Origin: Corynebacterium flavescens
GTDB taxonomy: Bacteria; Actinomycetota; Actinomycetes; Mycobacteriales; Mycobacteriaceae
Assembly: GCF_008693105.1 (NCBI RefSeq)
Contig: NZ_VXKK01000018.1
Span: 1-64,000 of the forward strand
Length of the DNA stretch: 64,000 bases
Direction of reading: 5' to 3'
The position numbers and the translations under genes are program-made. Numbering within the stretch: position 1 is the first letter of the stretch; each line of letters opens with the position of its first letter. Below, one piece after another: positions 46,252-55,696 of this stretch. The notes beneath the pieces are model-generated. The model was not told the DNA's origin and did no database searches. It saw only the letters and a program-made list of their open reading frames with translations.

Positions 46252-47402
46252 TGAAGGCACTACATTTTGGAGCCGGAAACATTGGACGCGGTTTCGTGGG
46301 GATTCTCCTGCGCGAGGCTGGATATGAGCTGGTCTTTGCGGATGTTTCCGCCCCGCTTATTGACGCCCTCAACGAATACGATTCCTACACCGTGCACGAA
46401 GTAGGCCACGACGCTCGGGACGTCACCGTAACAGGGTTCTCCGGTGTCAACTCGGCCACCGATCTCGAGGGGCTCTACCGCGAGATCGGCGAGGCAGACA
46501 TCATCACCACCGCCGTGGGGCCGAACGTGCTGCGGATCATCGCCCCGACCATCGCCCAAGGCCTTGAGCGCCGTGCCGCCGCTGGTAAGGGCAAGGTAGC
46601 CATCATGGCCTGTGAGAACGCCATCAACGCTACCGACGGCTTGGCGGCAGGTATCCGCGAGGCTTATCCACAAGCTGATGAGATCGCGTTCTTCGCCAAC
46701 ACTGCGGTCGACCGGATTGTTCCTAACCAGGAGCACCGCGAGGGTGCAGAGGCTCTCGATGTCACGGTTGAGACCTATCACGAGTGGGCCGTTGAGGTTG
46801 CGCCTTTTGGTGAGAATGTGCCGGAGATTCCCGGCATCACCTGGGTTGAGGATCTGGCGCCTTATATCACGCGCAAACTCTTTACCGTCAATACCGGACA
46901 TGCTGCCACCGCTTACTTTGGCAACGTGGCCGGAATAACCAAGATCGCCGACGCCCTGGCTGACCGTGACGTGCAGGCTAAGGTTGCTGCAGTCCTTGCG
47001 GAGACCAAGCAGCTCATCGTGGAGAAGTTCAACTTCGATCCGAAGGTCCAGCAGGCTTACGTGGATAAGATCCTGACTCGATTCCAGAACCCCGATCTGC
47101 CCGATACCACCGTGCGCGTGGGACGTGCTCCGCTGCGCAAAATCTCGCGCCACGAGCGCTTCATCGGCCCGGCCGCAGAGTTGGCCGAAAAGGGTTATGA
47201 GGCCACCGCCCTTGTCGGCGCAGTCTCTGCAGCCTTGGCCTTTGATGTTCCTGAGGATGTTGAATCAGTAGAGCTCCAAAAGAAGCTCGCCGCAGCTCGG
47301 GGCGACCGTTCGGCAACGGATGCTCTCGCTACTGAGCTGACCGGCATTGCCAGCGATCACCCTCTCTTCCCAGCGCTATCTCAGGCTTTTGCTCAAGCCT
47401 AG
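46251..47402 (+). CDS. mtlD: Mannitol-1-phosphate 5-dehydrogenase
   Basis: This 383-residue enzyme oxidises mannitol 1-phosphate to fructose 6-phosphate with NAD. The Rossmann motif HFGAGNIGRGFVG is at residues 5-17. The catalytic Lys-bearing region RKLFTVNTGHAATAYFG is near 210. It works directly with the preceding permease. A bidirectional terminator follows. Confidence 0.95.
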   Translation: MKALHFGAGNIGRGFVGILLREAGYELVFADVSAPLIDALNEYDSYTVHEVGHDARDVTVTGFSGVNSATDLEGLYREIGEADIITTAVGPNVLRIIAPTIAQGLERRAAAGKGKVAIMACENAINATDGLAAGIREAYPQADEIAFFANTAVDRIVPNQEHREGAEALDVTVETYHEWAVEVAPFGENVPEIPGITWVEDLAPYITRKLFTVNTGHAATAYFGNVAGITKIADALADRDVQAKVAAVLAETKQLIVEKFNFDPKVQQAYVDKILTRFQNPDLPDTTVRVGRAPLRKISRHERFIGPAAELAEKGYEATALVGAVSAALAFDVPEDVESVELQKKLAAARGDRSATDALATELTGIASDHPLFPALSQAFAQA

Positions 47403-47431
47403 GAAAAGATAGAAGCTTTCTAGAAGAGAAC

Positions 47432-47486
47432 AAAGGTTAGGGCCGCATTGCCTTTACTAAGAAGGAAATGCGGCCCTAACCTTTTT
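47432..47486. terminator. Bidirectional terminator between mtlD and the mycolyltransferase gene
   Basis: AAAGGTTAGGGCCGCATT and AATGCGGCCCTAACCTTT form a stem of about 18 bp with an A-run on one side and a T-run on the other. It serves both convergent genes. Confidence 0.9.
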
Positions 47487-47516
47487 CGTTTTTGCTTTTT
47501 CGGAAGCGGCTGGGCT

Positions 47517-48692
47517 CTAGCTCTCTAGCGCCGGCTTGATGTGTTCCCAGCCGAGTGCGAGGTGGGGCTGGAAGGTCTTCCAGTTGTGTCCGCCGTGGTC
47601 ATCGTAGACAACCTCGGTAGCGGTGGCACCCGCGTCATTGAGCTCCTGCTCAAGGCGCTTGGTGCAGTAGTAGGATCCTTGCTCCAGAATGATACCAACG
47701 AAGATGTCCTTCGGGTTCCAGTATTGGTAGTATTCCGCGTCCTCGGCATTGATACTTCCGTTGGCGGAAGAAAGATAGATGGACTTGTTGGTCAAGTTGC
47801 TGACATCTGCGGCGACATCGTGCGCCTTCCAAGCGGGCGAGCCCTTTTCACCGACCATGTTCTTCACGCTTCCGCCACGGCTTTGGACGATGGCATTCTG
47901 GGTCTGCTCGCCGATGGGATCGGAGTTGGAATAGCAGCCAGAAACTCCGATGGCAGCATCAAACATTTCGGGATTGCGGTTGATGAGGTTCAACGCTCCG
48001 CCAGCGCCCATGGAGATTCCGCCGACGCCGCGCTTGCCGTTGAAGGGGATCTCTTCCTCAAGAAGGGGGGCCAGCTCCTTGGTCATGAAGGTCTCCCACA
48101 TGCTGAGCCCAAGGTTTTCGTCGTAGCTCTCCCAGTCATAGAACATGGATGCGCGTGCTTCCGTGGGCATGACTAGGGTGACGTTTTCGTGAGCGAGCGT
48201 TTCTTGGATTCGACCTGGGTTGATCATTCCTGTGTGCTCGGGCGCGTCGATGCCATCGAGAAGATAGAGCATGGGCGCCGGTTGCCCCGTAGGGGACTTG
48301 CGGATTTGAACGACGACGTCGCGCTTCATGCTGGGAGAGGCAACAACCCACCTCTCGATGCCAGCGCCGTCCGGTGCGCCGCGATCGATGACCTCGGGCT
48401 TTTCGATGCCCTCCTTAGTTGGGCGGGGATAGTAGGGATCTATGCCGGACATCGACCCTGGAAGAAGGTCCGAGGAGCCAATTGCATTGAGGCTGCTCAG
48501 CGTGAAGTGCAGGTTGTAGCCGCTGGAGAGGGGGGACTGGGAAGAGAACTGGATGAGATCACGCAATTCAGGATCGGTGAGCAGGCTAGAAGTCGACTCT
48601 TGAGCGTGTGCTACGCCAGGAGTGACCAAGGCGAGTGCGGCTACAACGCCGAGAACGCGCTTTCGGAGACGGTGTCGGGGCTGCTGGGTCAT
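47517..48692 (-). CDS. Secreted mycolyltransferase, antigen 85 family
   Basis: This 391-residue exported serine esterase has a signal peptide cleaved after AHA (about residue 30). The nucleophile is Ser227 in GGISMGAGG, a His369 follows in DDHGGHNW, and the Asp/Glu lies between them. Such enzymes move mycolates from trehalose monomycolate to arabinogalactan or trehalose in the corynebacterial outer membrane. The protein lacks a C-terminal LGFP domain, so it is the short form. It stands alone and diverges from glmS. Confidence 0.92.
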   Translation of the reverse strand: MTQQPRHRLRKRVLGVVAALALVTPGVAHAQESTSSLLTDPELRDLIQFSSQSPLSSGYNLHFTLSSLNAIGSSDLLPGSMSGIDPYYPRPTKEGIEKPEVIDRGAPDGAGIERWVVASPSMKRDVVVQIRKSPTGQPAPMLYLLDGIDAPEHTGMINPGRIQETLAHENVTLVMPTEARASMFYDWESYDENLGLSMWETFMTKELAPLLEEEIPFNGKRGVGGISMGAGGALNLINRNPEMFDAAIGVSGCYSNSDPIGEQTQNAIVQSRGGSVKNMVGEKGSPAWKAHDVAADVSNLTNKSIYLSSANGSINAEDAEYYQYWNPKDIFVGIILEQGSYYCTKRLEQELNDAGATATEVVYDDHGGHNWKTFQPHLALGWEHIKPALES

Positions 48693-49059
48693 AGGTCTGA
48701 CTCTTTCTGGGGAGAGAATGGTCCTTCACACGCGTAGGGCGCGCAGGACATGGCATTCAGAATCGGGGAACGGGGAGCGCAGTCGCGGTGCTGCTTACAC
48801 AGCAACTAGGCCATTGCTGTGCAGAGTATAGCAATTTCCTTGAATTTCCCTAGCCTCCGTAACATGTCAGCGGGGGTAATTAGCGTAGAAGGGGGCACTT
48901 AAATGTGTATTTTCCTGGTGAAATAATTCACCGTTTACGTTTCTTGTTGGTTACCAAAAGGCGTAATCGGAAGCGCTGCTCATCATGGGGCAAATTGCTC
49001 AGTGCTGGGTGAGTCTCGGCACAATTGGGCTTCGAAACAATGAGGTAGGATCGAGACCT
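48693..49059. other. Intergenic promoter region between the mycolyltransferase gene and glmS
   Basis: About 370 bases have no supported gene. It must hold the promoters of two divergent genes. The stretch 48880-48960 is AT-rich; TAGGAT at 49046 fits a -10 for glmS. No clear riboswitch fold is seen (the glmS ribozyme is not expected in actinobacteria). Confidence 0.5.
49046..49051 (+). promoter_or_regulatory. Likely leaderless-type promoter -10 of glmS
   Basis: TAGGAT ends 8 bases before the ATG at 49060. The interval CGAGACCT has no strong ribosome site. A GAGG at 49042-49045 is too far away to serve normally. Confidence 0.4.
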
Positions 49060-50931
49060 ATGTGCGGAATTGTTGGATATGTAGGTCACCCCGGATGTGA
49101 CCGTAAATATTATGCCCTCGACGTGGTTCTAGAAGGCTTGCGCCGTCTGGAATATCGCGGATACGACTCAGCCGGCGTGGCCGTCTACTCGGACGGAAAG
49201 ATCAGCTGGCGTAAGAAAGCCGGCAAGGTTGCCGCGCTGGATGCGGAGATTGAGGCTCGTCCTCTGCCGGATTCTGTCCTGGGAATTGGGCACACTCGGT
49301 GGGCAACCCACGGTGGCCCCACGGATGTTAATGCGCACCCTCACGTGGTCGATGACGGCAAGCTGGCCGTTGTCCACAACGGCATTATCGAGAACTTTGC
49401 AGAGCTCAAGAGCGAGCTGCAGGCCAAGGGGTATAACTTCATTTCGGAGACCGATACCGAGGTTGCGGCCACCCTGTTGGGGGATGTGTTCCACAATGAG
49501 GCGGGCCAAGACCTGACCAAGGCGATGCAGCTGACCTGCCAGCGCCTCGAAGGTGCTTTCACCATCCTGGCCATCCATGCGCAGCAGCCGGATCGCATCG
49601 TTGCGGCCCGTCGCGATTCGCCACTGGTCATCGGCCTGGGTGAGGGCGAGAACTTCCTCGGTTCTGACGTCTCCGGCTTCATTGATTACACAAAGTCCGC
49701 CGTCGAGCTGGAAAATGACCAGGTCGTCACCATCACTGCGGATGATGTCTACATCACCGACTACCAGGGTAACCCCTCGCAAGGTAAGCCTTTCGAAATC
49801 CTGTGGGATGCCGCAGCCGCAGAAAAGGGTGGCTTCAGCTCCTTCATGGAAAAGGAGATCCACGATCAGCCCGCTGCCGTACGCGATACCCTCATGGGTC
49901 GCTTTGACGAGCAGGGCAAGCTCACTCTCGATGAAGTGCGCATCGATGAGTCTGTATTGAAGTCCATCGATAAGATCATCGTCATTGCCTGTGGTACCGC
50001 GGCCTATGCCGGCCACGTCGCGCGCTACGCCATCGAGCACTGGTGCCGAATCCCTACCGAGGTGGAATTGGCTCACGAGTTCCGTTACCGGGACCCCATT
50101 GTCAATGAGAAGACCCTAGTCGTTGCGCTTTCGCAGTCCGGCGAGACCATGGATACATTGATGGCGGTACGCCACGCGCGCCAGCAAGGCGCGAAGGTTA
50201 TCGCCATCTGTAATACGCAGGGTTCTTCAATTCCTCGCGAATCCGATGCTGCGCTCTACACCCACGCTGGTCCCGAAATCGCCGTGGCTTCCACCAAGGC
50301 CTTCCTCGCGCAAATCGCTGCGACCTATCTGCTGGGCCTGTACCTGGCTCAGCTGCGTGGCAATATGTTCGCCGATGAAGTCGAGAATGTCCTCGATGAG
50401 CTACGGCAGATGCCAGATAAGATTCAGAAGGTCATCAGCGAGGAACCCCAGGTAGGGGAGCTTGCTCGCTCGATGCAGGACGCTGAGTCTGTTCTGTTCT
50501 TGGGCCGTCACGTTGGTTTCCCCGTCGCGCTTGAGGGCGCGCTCAAGCTTAAAGAGGTTGCATATCTGCACGCCGAAGGCTTTGCCGCCGGCGAGCTCAA
50601 GCATGGCCCCATTGCCCTTATCGAGGAGGGACAGCCGGTATTCGTCATCGTTCCTTCGCCGCGTGGCCGGGATTCCCTACACGCCAAGGTGGTCTCCAAT
50701 ATTCAGGAGATTCGCGCCCGCGGTGCTATCACCATCGTGATCGCCGAGGAAGGGGACGAGGCAGTGGAGGCTTATGCCAACCACGTCATCCGCATCCCGC
50801 AGGCACCGACTCTGATGCAGCCGCTGCTGGCCACCGTGCCTTTGCAGATGTTTGCCTGCAACGTTGCTGAGGCCAAGGGCTACGACGTCGATCAGCCGCG
50901 TAACTTGGCCAAGTCCGTCACCGTGGAGTAA
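49060..50931 (+). CDS. glmS: Glutamine:fructose-6-phosphate aminotransferase
   Basis: The 623-residue enzyme has an N-terminal glutaminase domain with Cys2 (MCGIVGYVG) and a C-terminal isomerase half with two SIS domains (IACGTAAYAGHVARYAIE; FLGRHVGFPVALEGALKLKE). The terminal QPRNLAKSVTVE is the family end. It makes glucosamine 6-phosphate, the substrate of glmM, for the cell wall. The start at 49060 is fixed by the need for Cys at position 2. Confidence 0.96.
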   Translation: MCGIVGYVGHPGCDRKYYALDVVLEGLRRLEYRGYDSAGVAVYSDGKISWRKKAGKVAALDAEIEARPLPDSVLGIGHTRWATHGGPTDVNAHPHVVDDGKLAVVHNGIIENFAELKSELQAKGYNFISETDTEVAATLLGDVFHNEAGQDLTKAMQLTCQRLEGAFTILAIHAQQPDRIVAARRDSPLVIGLGEGENFLGSDVSGFIDYTKSAVELENDQVVTITADDVYITDYQGNPSQGKPFEILWDAAAAEKGGFSSFMEKEIHDQPAAVRDTLMGRFDEQGKLTLDEVRIDESVLKSIDKIIVIACGTAAYAGHVARYAIEHWCRIPTEVELAHEFRYRDPIVNEKTLVVALSQSGETMDTLMAVRHARQQGAKVIAICNTQGSSIPRESDAALYTHAGPEIAVASTKAFLAQIAATYLLGLYLAQLRGNMFADEVENVLDELRQMPDKIQKVISEEPQVGELARSMQDAESVLFLGRHVGFPVALEGALKLKEVAYLHAEGFAAGELKHGPIALIEEGQPVFVIVPSPRGRDSLHAKVVSNIQEIRARGAITIVIAEEGDEAVEAYANHVIRIPQAPTLMQPLLATVPLQMFACNVAEAKGYDVDQPRNLAKSVTVE

Positions 50932-50964
50932 TCCACCGATGCCATAGACGGCGTCGCTAATAGC

Positions 50965-51003
50965 GCCTCTCCTTATCCCTAGCACGGGGTGGGGAGGGGC
51001 GCC
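50965..51003 (+). terminator. Possible weak terminator after glmS
   Basis: GCGCCTCTCC pairs with GGGGAGGGGCGC with one mismatch; the following run is TTCGGTGTTTTC, not a clean T-tract. Moderate support only. Confidence 0.4.
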
Positions 51004-51049
51004 TTCGGTGTTTTCGGCGTGAGGGACACTGCGGGTGCCACGCGAGTGG

Positions 51050-51055
51050 CACAAT
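51050..51055 (+). promoter_or_regulatory. Likely leaderless promoter -10 of alr
   Basis: CACAAT ends 7 bases before the ATG at 51063, with AGTTTCC between and no ribosome site, the same spacing as at glmM. Confidence 0.4.
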
Positions 51056-51062
51056 AGTTTCC

Positions 51063-52157
51063 ATGCTGCAAACGAGAATCGACCTTGATGCCATCGCTCA
51101 TAATGTTCGCGTGCTCAAGGAGAAGCTAGGCCCTGTCAAGCTGATGTGCATCCTCAAGGCGGATGCCTATGGTCATGGTATGGAGCGGGTGGCACCGGTC
51201 ATGGAAAAGGCGGGAGCCGATGCCTTTGGTGTTGCTACGTTGGCGGAGGCGGTGGCTTTGCGCAAGCATGGCTCCGATCTTCCAATCACTGCTTGGCTGT
51301 GGGATGCGCGCGAGGATCTGACGGAGGCGCTGGCTTCGCGGATTTGTATCGGAGTGCCCTCCCTCGAGCATGCTAAAGCGCTCATTAATACCGAAGTTCC
51401 AGCCCGCGTCTACATCAAGGTGGAGACGGGCATGCACCGCTCCGGGGTGGACGAGAAAGACTGGGGCCAAGTCTTTGAGCTGCTGCGGGATGCCGCGCAG
51501 ATCGAAGTACTCGGTTTGATGTCTCACTTCGCTTGCGCCGATGAACCGGATACCCCTTACAATGACGTCCAAGAGATTAACTTCCGGCGGGCCCTCGTGC
51601 AGGCCAGGGAAGCCGGGTTGGAGTGTCCGCTCAACCATTTGGCGAATTCGCCGGCCACTCTGACGCGTCCATCGGCGCACTTTGAGCAGGTGCGCGTGGG
51701 CCTCGCCTGCTATGGCCTCGAACCGGTCCCAGGCGTGGACCACGGCCTTCGCCCGGCAATGACGTGGGCGGCGAATCTGGTCAACGTCAAGCCCATTGAA
51801 GCGGGGCAGGGGACTTGCTATGGCCTGACGTGGAAGGCCAAGCAGTCTGGCTTTTTGGCCACGGTTCCTTGCGGCTATGCAGATGGCCTCCCGCGTGCCT
51901 TTCAAGGCAAGCTGCAGGTCGGCATTGGGGGCAAGCTCTATCCGCAAGTAGGCAGGGTATGCATGGACCAGATCGTCGTCGATCTGGGTGATAATCCCTT
52001 TGAGGTTGCGCAAGGTGATGAGGCGATCATTTTCGGCACAGGCGGCATGAGCGCAACTGAGCTGGCGGATGCTGCGGACACCATCAACTATGAGGTCTTG
52101 TGCCTTCCGACGGGACGCACGGTGCGTGCATACGAAGGAGGTCTAGATCTTGCGTAG
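51063..52157 (+). CDS. alr: Alanine racemase
   Basis: This 364-residue PLP enzyme makes D-alanine for peptidoglycan. The PLP-binding Lys32 is in LKADAYGHG; the opposite-face Tyr is in CYGLTWKAKQ; GRVCMDQIVVDLG is the dimer-site motif. The start is ATG at 51063. It overlaps tsaE by 8 bases at the 3' end. The alr-tsaE pair is common in actinobacteria. Confidence 0.95.
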   Translation: MLQTRIDLDAIAHNVRVLKEKLGPVKLMCILKADAYGHGMERVAPVMEKAGADAFGVATLAEAVALRKHGSDLPITAWLWDAREDLTEALASRICIGVPSLEHAKALINTEVPARVYIKVETGMHRSGVDEKDWGQVFELLRDAAQIEVLGLMSHFACADEPDTPYNDVQEINFRRALVQAREAGLECPLNHLANSPATLTRPSAHFEQVRVGLACYGLEPVPGVDHGLRPAMTWAANLVNVKPIEAGQGTCYGLTWKAKQSGFLATVPCGYADGLPRAFQGKLQVGIGGKLYPQVGRVCMDQIVVDLGDNPFEVAQGDEAIIFGTGGMSATELADAADTINYEVLCLPTGRTVRAYEGGLDLA

Positions 52158-52650
52158 CGATTTTCCCCGCAGCGGGAGACGCGAGCTGGCTACCGCCGCA
52201 GATACCCAGGAGTTTGGATGGAGGCTAGGAAAATCCCTAGAGGCCGGGGACTTGGTCATCTTGGACGGTCCGCTCGGTGCCGGTAAGACCACCTTCACCC
52301 AGGGGATAGCGCGCGGAATGCAGGTAAAAGGCAGGGTGACTTCGCCGACTTTCGTCATTGCCCGCGAGCATCATTCGCAGGTAGGCGGCCCGGCCTTAAT
52401 CCATGTTGATGCCTACCGCCTTGTCGACGACTTCGGGGCCGGATCGGGTGATCCTTTGGGGGACCTTGATGCTTTAGATCTCGATACGGCTCTGGAGGAT
52501 GCAGTGGTCGTAGCGGAGTGGGGCGGCGGGCTGGTTGAACAGATCAGTGAGAGCTACCTCTTCATCAACATTGACCGCGAGGCCATTGCGCAGGACTCTG
52601 GCGCCGACGCCCGAGTATTCACGTGGAGCTGGGAAAACGGCGGAGAATAG
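52150..52650 (+). CDS. tsaE: tRNA t6A-modification ATPase
   Basis: This 166-residue P-loop ATPase (GPLGAGKTTF, residues 40-49) supports the TsaB-TsaD complex that makes N6-threonylcarbamoyladenosine at position 37 of tRNAs. HVDAYRLVD is a further family motif. The TTG start at 52150 has GGAGG 9 bases before it. It overlaps the end of alr. tsaB and tsaD lie 2.4-3.5 kb downstream. Confidence 0.92.
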   Translation: MRSDFPRSGRRELATAADTQEFGWRLGKSLEAGDLVILDGPLGAGKTTFTQGIARGMQVKGRVTSPTFVIAREHHSQVGGPALIHVDAYRLVDDFGAGSGDPLGDLDALDLDTALEDAVVVAEWGGGLVEQISESYLFINIDREAIAQDSGADARVFTWSWENGGE

Positions 52651-52748
52651 GCTATCAAGTACGCCCGTTTTGTTCGCCCTATATATAAGTGATCCATATC
52701 TAATAACCGCAGGTTGCAGTAGGGAAACTATTCGGCCAAACTGGAAGA

Positions 52749-54338
52749 GTGTTAAGTTTCCTGGCATCCAGTCCACTCCTTTCTCTCTTTCTTATAATGG
52801 CGGTGGGGTTGGCTATCGGAAAAATAAAGGTTTTCGGAATCTCTCTCGGTGCGGCGGCAGCGATGTTTGTCGCGCTCGGTCTTTCTACGGCAAATCCTGA
52901 TATCCAGATACCGCCCTTCGTCTACCAATTCGGCCTCGCAATCTTTGTTTATGCGATCGGTCTGAGCTTCGGTCCCTCCTTCGTCCGCGAGTTCAAAAAC
53001 CGCGGTTGGAAGCTGACGTTGTTTATGGTCGGAATGCTCGTCGCCCTCGTCGGCGTGGGCTATCTGCTTATCAAGTTCTTCGACCTCAACGTCCCCGTCG
53101 CTGTCGGCATGTTCGCCGGATCCCTGTCCTCCACGCCAGGTATGGCAGCAGTGGTAGATATGGTGGGCAACTCTGAGCCTGTCGTTGGTTACTCTCTGGC
53201 TTATCCGGGCGCAGTTATCGGAGCAATCGCGGTCGCGGCAATAGGCGCTAGTGCATTCCGCATCAACCACGTCGAGGATGCGCGCGGCGAGGGAATGATT
53301 CCCACTCCATTGGTATGGAAAGCTGTGCGCCTAGCTAAAGACTTCGATGACACTGCGGGCCACATCTACCGGGTAACCGGGCAGAAGGTTGTGGCTACCC
53401 GCTTGGTCCGCGATGATCACCATCACCGCCTAGCTGTTCCCGAGATGAGCCTTGAAAAAGGCGAGGTATTCCTGCTCAACGGAACCGAGGAGGCTGTCAA
53501 TGCGGCCATCAAGGTGCTTGGAACCGAAGAAAACATCGAGCTCACTGAGGACGCAGGCCTGCTCTATACGCGTGTTACAGTCTCTAGCCCGCAGATTGCG
53601 GGAAAGCGTATCCGCGACATCAAGGCCCTCGATCACGGATTCATCATTGCCCGCGTCCGCCAAGGCGATGCGGATGTTGTTCCGCACCCAGATCTCGTGC
53701 TCAACTACTCTGACCGCGTGCGCGTGGTGTGCTCCCCGGAGCGCCTCCAAGACGTAAAGAACTACCTCGGCAACTCCGAGTCTGCACTGGGTAATGCCGA
53801 CTTGCTCTCGATGTCTGTCGGCCTGACGTTGGGTATGCTGCTTGGCCTTATTCCGATTCCGATTCCCGGCGGCACCACGCTGCAGCTTGGCTTCGGCGGC
53901 GGGCCCATCGTTGTCGGCCTGCTTCTGGGCTACCTCAACCGAACCGGCCCGCTGAACTGGCAGATGCCTTTCCATACTCGCCAGACCATGTCGACTCTCG
54001 GCCTGACCTTGTTCCTTGCCGGCGTTGGTACCTCAGCTGGCGCAGCCTTCCGCAATGCCCTGACGGATCCGACCTCCCTGAAAATCATGGGCGTGGGCCT
54101 CATCATCACCCTGGTTTCGGCCTTGGGCATCGGCATCATCGGTATGCTCCTCTTCCGCCTCAAGTGGGACGAGGCCATGGGCTGTGCCGCAGGCATGACC
54201 ACCAACCCGGCGGTGTTTGCATACATCAATACTCAGACAGGGACGGAGCTGGCCAACCGCGGTTGGGCCACTGTCTATCCCACGACGATTATCGGAAAGA
54301 TCGTCGCCTCGCAGATTCTCCTAGTGCTCTTGATGTAG
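52749..54338 (+). CDS. AAE-family exporter, SucE/AspT-like
   Basis: This 529-residue protein has two homologous membrane halves (about residues 1-170 and 350-529, YidE/YbjL duplication) around two TrkA-C regulatory domains (about 190-350). In C. glutamicum the closely related SucE exports succinate; AspT exchanges aspartate and alanine. Substrate here is inferred. The paired motifs GSLSSTPGMAAVVD and GMTTNPAVFAYINTQ are typical. GTG 52749 starts the first helix. A good terminator follows, so it is a single gene. Confidence 0.82.
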   Translation: MLSFLASSPLLSLFLIMAVGLAIGKIKVFGISLGAAAAMFVALGLSTANPDIQIPPFVYQFGLAIFVYAIGLSFGPSFVREFKNRGWKLTLFMVGMLVALVGVGYLLIKFFDLNVPVAVGMFAGSLSSTPGMAAVVDMVGNSEPVVGYSLAYPGAVIGAIAVAAIGASAFRINHVEDARGEGMIPTPLVWKAVRLAKDFDDTAGHIYRVTGQKVVATRLVRDDHHHRLAVPEMSLEKGEVFLLNGTEEAVNAAIKVLGTEENIELTEDAGLLYTRVTVSSPQIAGKRIRDIKALDHGFIIARVRQGDADVVPHPDLVLNYSDRVRVVCSPERLQDVKNYLGNSESALGNADLLSMSVGLTLGMLLGLIPIPIPGGTTLQLGFGGGPIVVGLLLGYLNRTGPLNWQMPFHTRQTMSTLGLTLFLAGVGTSAGAAFRNALTDPTSLKIMGVGLIITLVSALGIGIIGMLLFRLKWDEAMGCAAGMTTNPAVFAYINTQTGTELANRGWATVYPTTIIGKIVASQILLVLLM

Positions 54339-54372
54339 AAGCACATCTCCTTTGGAGAGCTTAAGAATCTAG

Positions 54373-54421
54373 CCCTCCTTGTGGTGCATGCCGACTGGCA
54401 TGTGCTGCAGGGAGGTTTTTC
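54373..54421 (+). terminator. Terminator after the AAE exporter gene
   Basis: CCCTCC at the left and GGGAGG at the right close a long imperfect stem with GCATGCC-GACT-GGCATGT at the tip, followed by TTTTT. Confidence 0.8.
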
Positions 54422-54562
54422 CATCTGTCCGAGGTGGCGGGTAGCATCAGGAAAAGAAGTGGGTTTGACCACCAAGGCGTACCCCCCGCCTTTATGCATA
54501 GCGTCTGTTTTAAGTCCCGTATTTTTCTGTTTCAATCCGTTTCCAAGGAGCACAGCAACTCA

Positions 54563-55030
54563 ATGTCTAAGCTTGCGCGCAATATAGTCACGCTCGTCAT
54601 CGCGGCCTTCATCGTGGTCATGATGGTGCTGGTCGCTACCACGATGATGCGGGAGGCGGCACCAACCAAATCCACGCTGGCTCACACCTTGGAAAACGCC
54701 CCGGATGATCTCACCATGATGGCAGTGGCCCCAGCGGATTTCTACGGTGAGCAGTGGCGCGGCGTTGTCTTTGTCTGTCCTGGATTCTCCGAGGCTGATA
54801 TGGAACAAGGCGGGGTAGACCTCGAGCCTTTCACCTTTGTCGATGGCAAGATCCCGGAGGGGGATAACTACATCGTTGCGGTGGATACCGCTGGAAACTC
54901 CTTTGTTGAATATGCCAAGCGCTCGGATATCGATGTGTGCTCTACCCAGCAGATCCAGGGCGCTGTAGATGCTTTCCAGCTTTTGCCCTTCGCCCGCACC
55001 GGCGAGGGTGGCTGGGTCTTGGCGGCCTAA
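54563..55030 (+). CDS. Membrane-anchored small protein of the tsaB cluster
   Basis: This 155-residue protein has one N-terminal membrane helix (about residues 8-28, VTLVIAAFIVVMMVLVATTMM) and an extracytoplasmic domain with two Cys (VFVCPG, DVCSTQ) that could form a disulfide. AAGGAG precedes the ATG at some distance (12 bases); the longer frame from 54434 has no support. It abuts tsaB with no gap, so the two are co-transcribed. It is not recognised beyond being a corynebacterial hypothetical. Confidence 0.7.
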   Translation: MSKLARNIVTLVIAAFIVVMMVLVATTMMREAAPTKSTLAHTLENAPDDLTMMAVAPADFYGEQWRGVVFVCPGFSEADMEQGGVDLEPFTFVDGKIPEGDNYIVAVDTAGNSFVEYAKRSDIDVCSTQQIQGAVDAFQLLPFARTGEGGWVLAA

Positions 55031-55696
55031 ATGAACGTCCTTGCCATTGACACTGCCACCACCGATCTTGTCACCGGCTTGGTAGATCCCGCCTCCGGGT
55101 TGATTGCGGAGCGGATTCTTAAAGATACCCGTGCCCATAATGAAATGCTCATTCCCACCATCACGGAGCTGCTTGAAGCTGCGGGAATGGCTTTCGCTGA
55201 TATCGACGCCGTCGTCGTCGGCTGCGGTCCGGGGCCTTTTACCGGCCTGCGGGTAGGCATGGCCACCGCCTCGGCAGTAGGGGATGCTTTAGGCGTTCCG
55301 GTGCACGGGGTGTGCACCCACGACGCCATCGGTTACGCCACCACCGGCAAGGTTCTGGTTGCTACCGATGCTAGGCGCAAGGAGGTCTACTGGGCCGCCT
55401 ACGAGGAAGGAAAGCGCATCGATGGACCCGAGGTGTGTAAGCCGGCCATCTTGGACACCGTTGCGGGCACAGATGTAGATGCCGTCATCATTCCAGCAAA
55501 TCTCGCCGCACAGTTGCCGGAGAGCCTACGGGCTCTGCCCACGCACAGTGCGGGCCCACTCCCAGCGAATCTGGTGGTGGTTGCGGATCTACAAGCGCAA
55601 CCCGCTCCGCTCGTGCCGCTGTACCTGCGGCGCCCAGATGCTAAGGAGCCGGCACCGAAACCGCGTTCTTCCGCTCTTTCTGAGGTCACCAAGTGA
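55031..55696 (+). CDS. tsaB: t6A-modification protein TsaB
   Basis: This 221-residue inactive ASKHA-fold partner of TsaD has MNVLAIDTATTDLVTGLVD and GCGPGPFTGLRVGMATA (about residues 58-75). It forms the TsaB-TsaD-TsaE complex. Its stop overlaps the rimI start (GTGA). Confidence 0.93.
   Translation: MNVLAIDTATTDLVTGLVDPASGLIAERILKDTRAHNEMLIPTITELLEAAGMAFADIDAVVVGCGPGPFTGLRVGMATASAVGDALGVPVHGVCTHDAIGYATTGKVLVATDARRKEVYWAAYEEGKRIDGPEVCKPAILDTVAGTDVDAVIIPANLAAQLPESLRALPTHSAGPLPANLVVVADLQAQPAPLVPLYLRRPDAKEPAPKPRSSALSEVTK

Noticed and set aside
48830..49059. Possible glmS ribozyme or riboswitch upstream of glmS
   Set aside because: No matching core sequence or conserved pairing was seen; the ATG follows closely after a -10-like hexamer, leaving no room for a leader.
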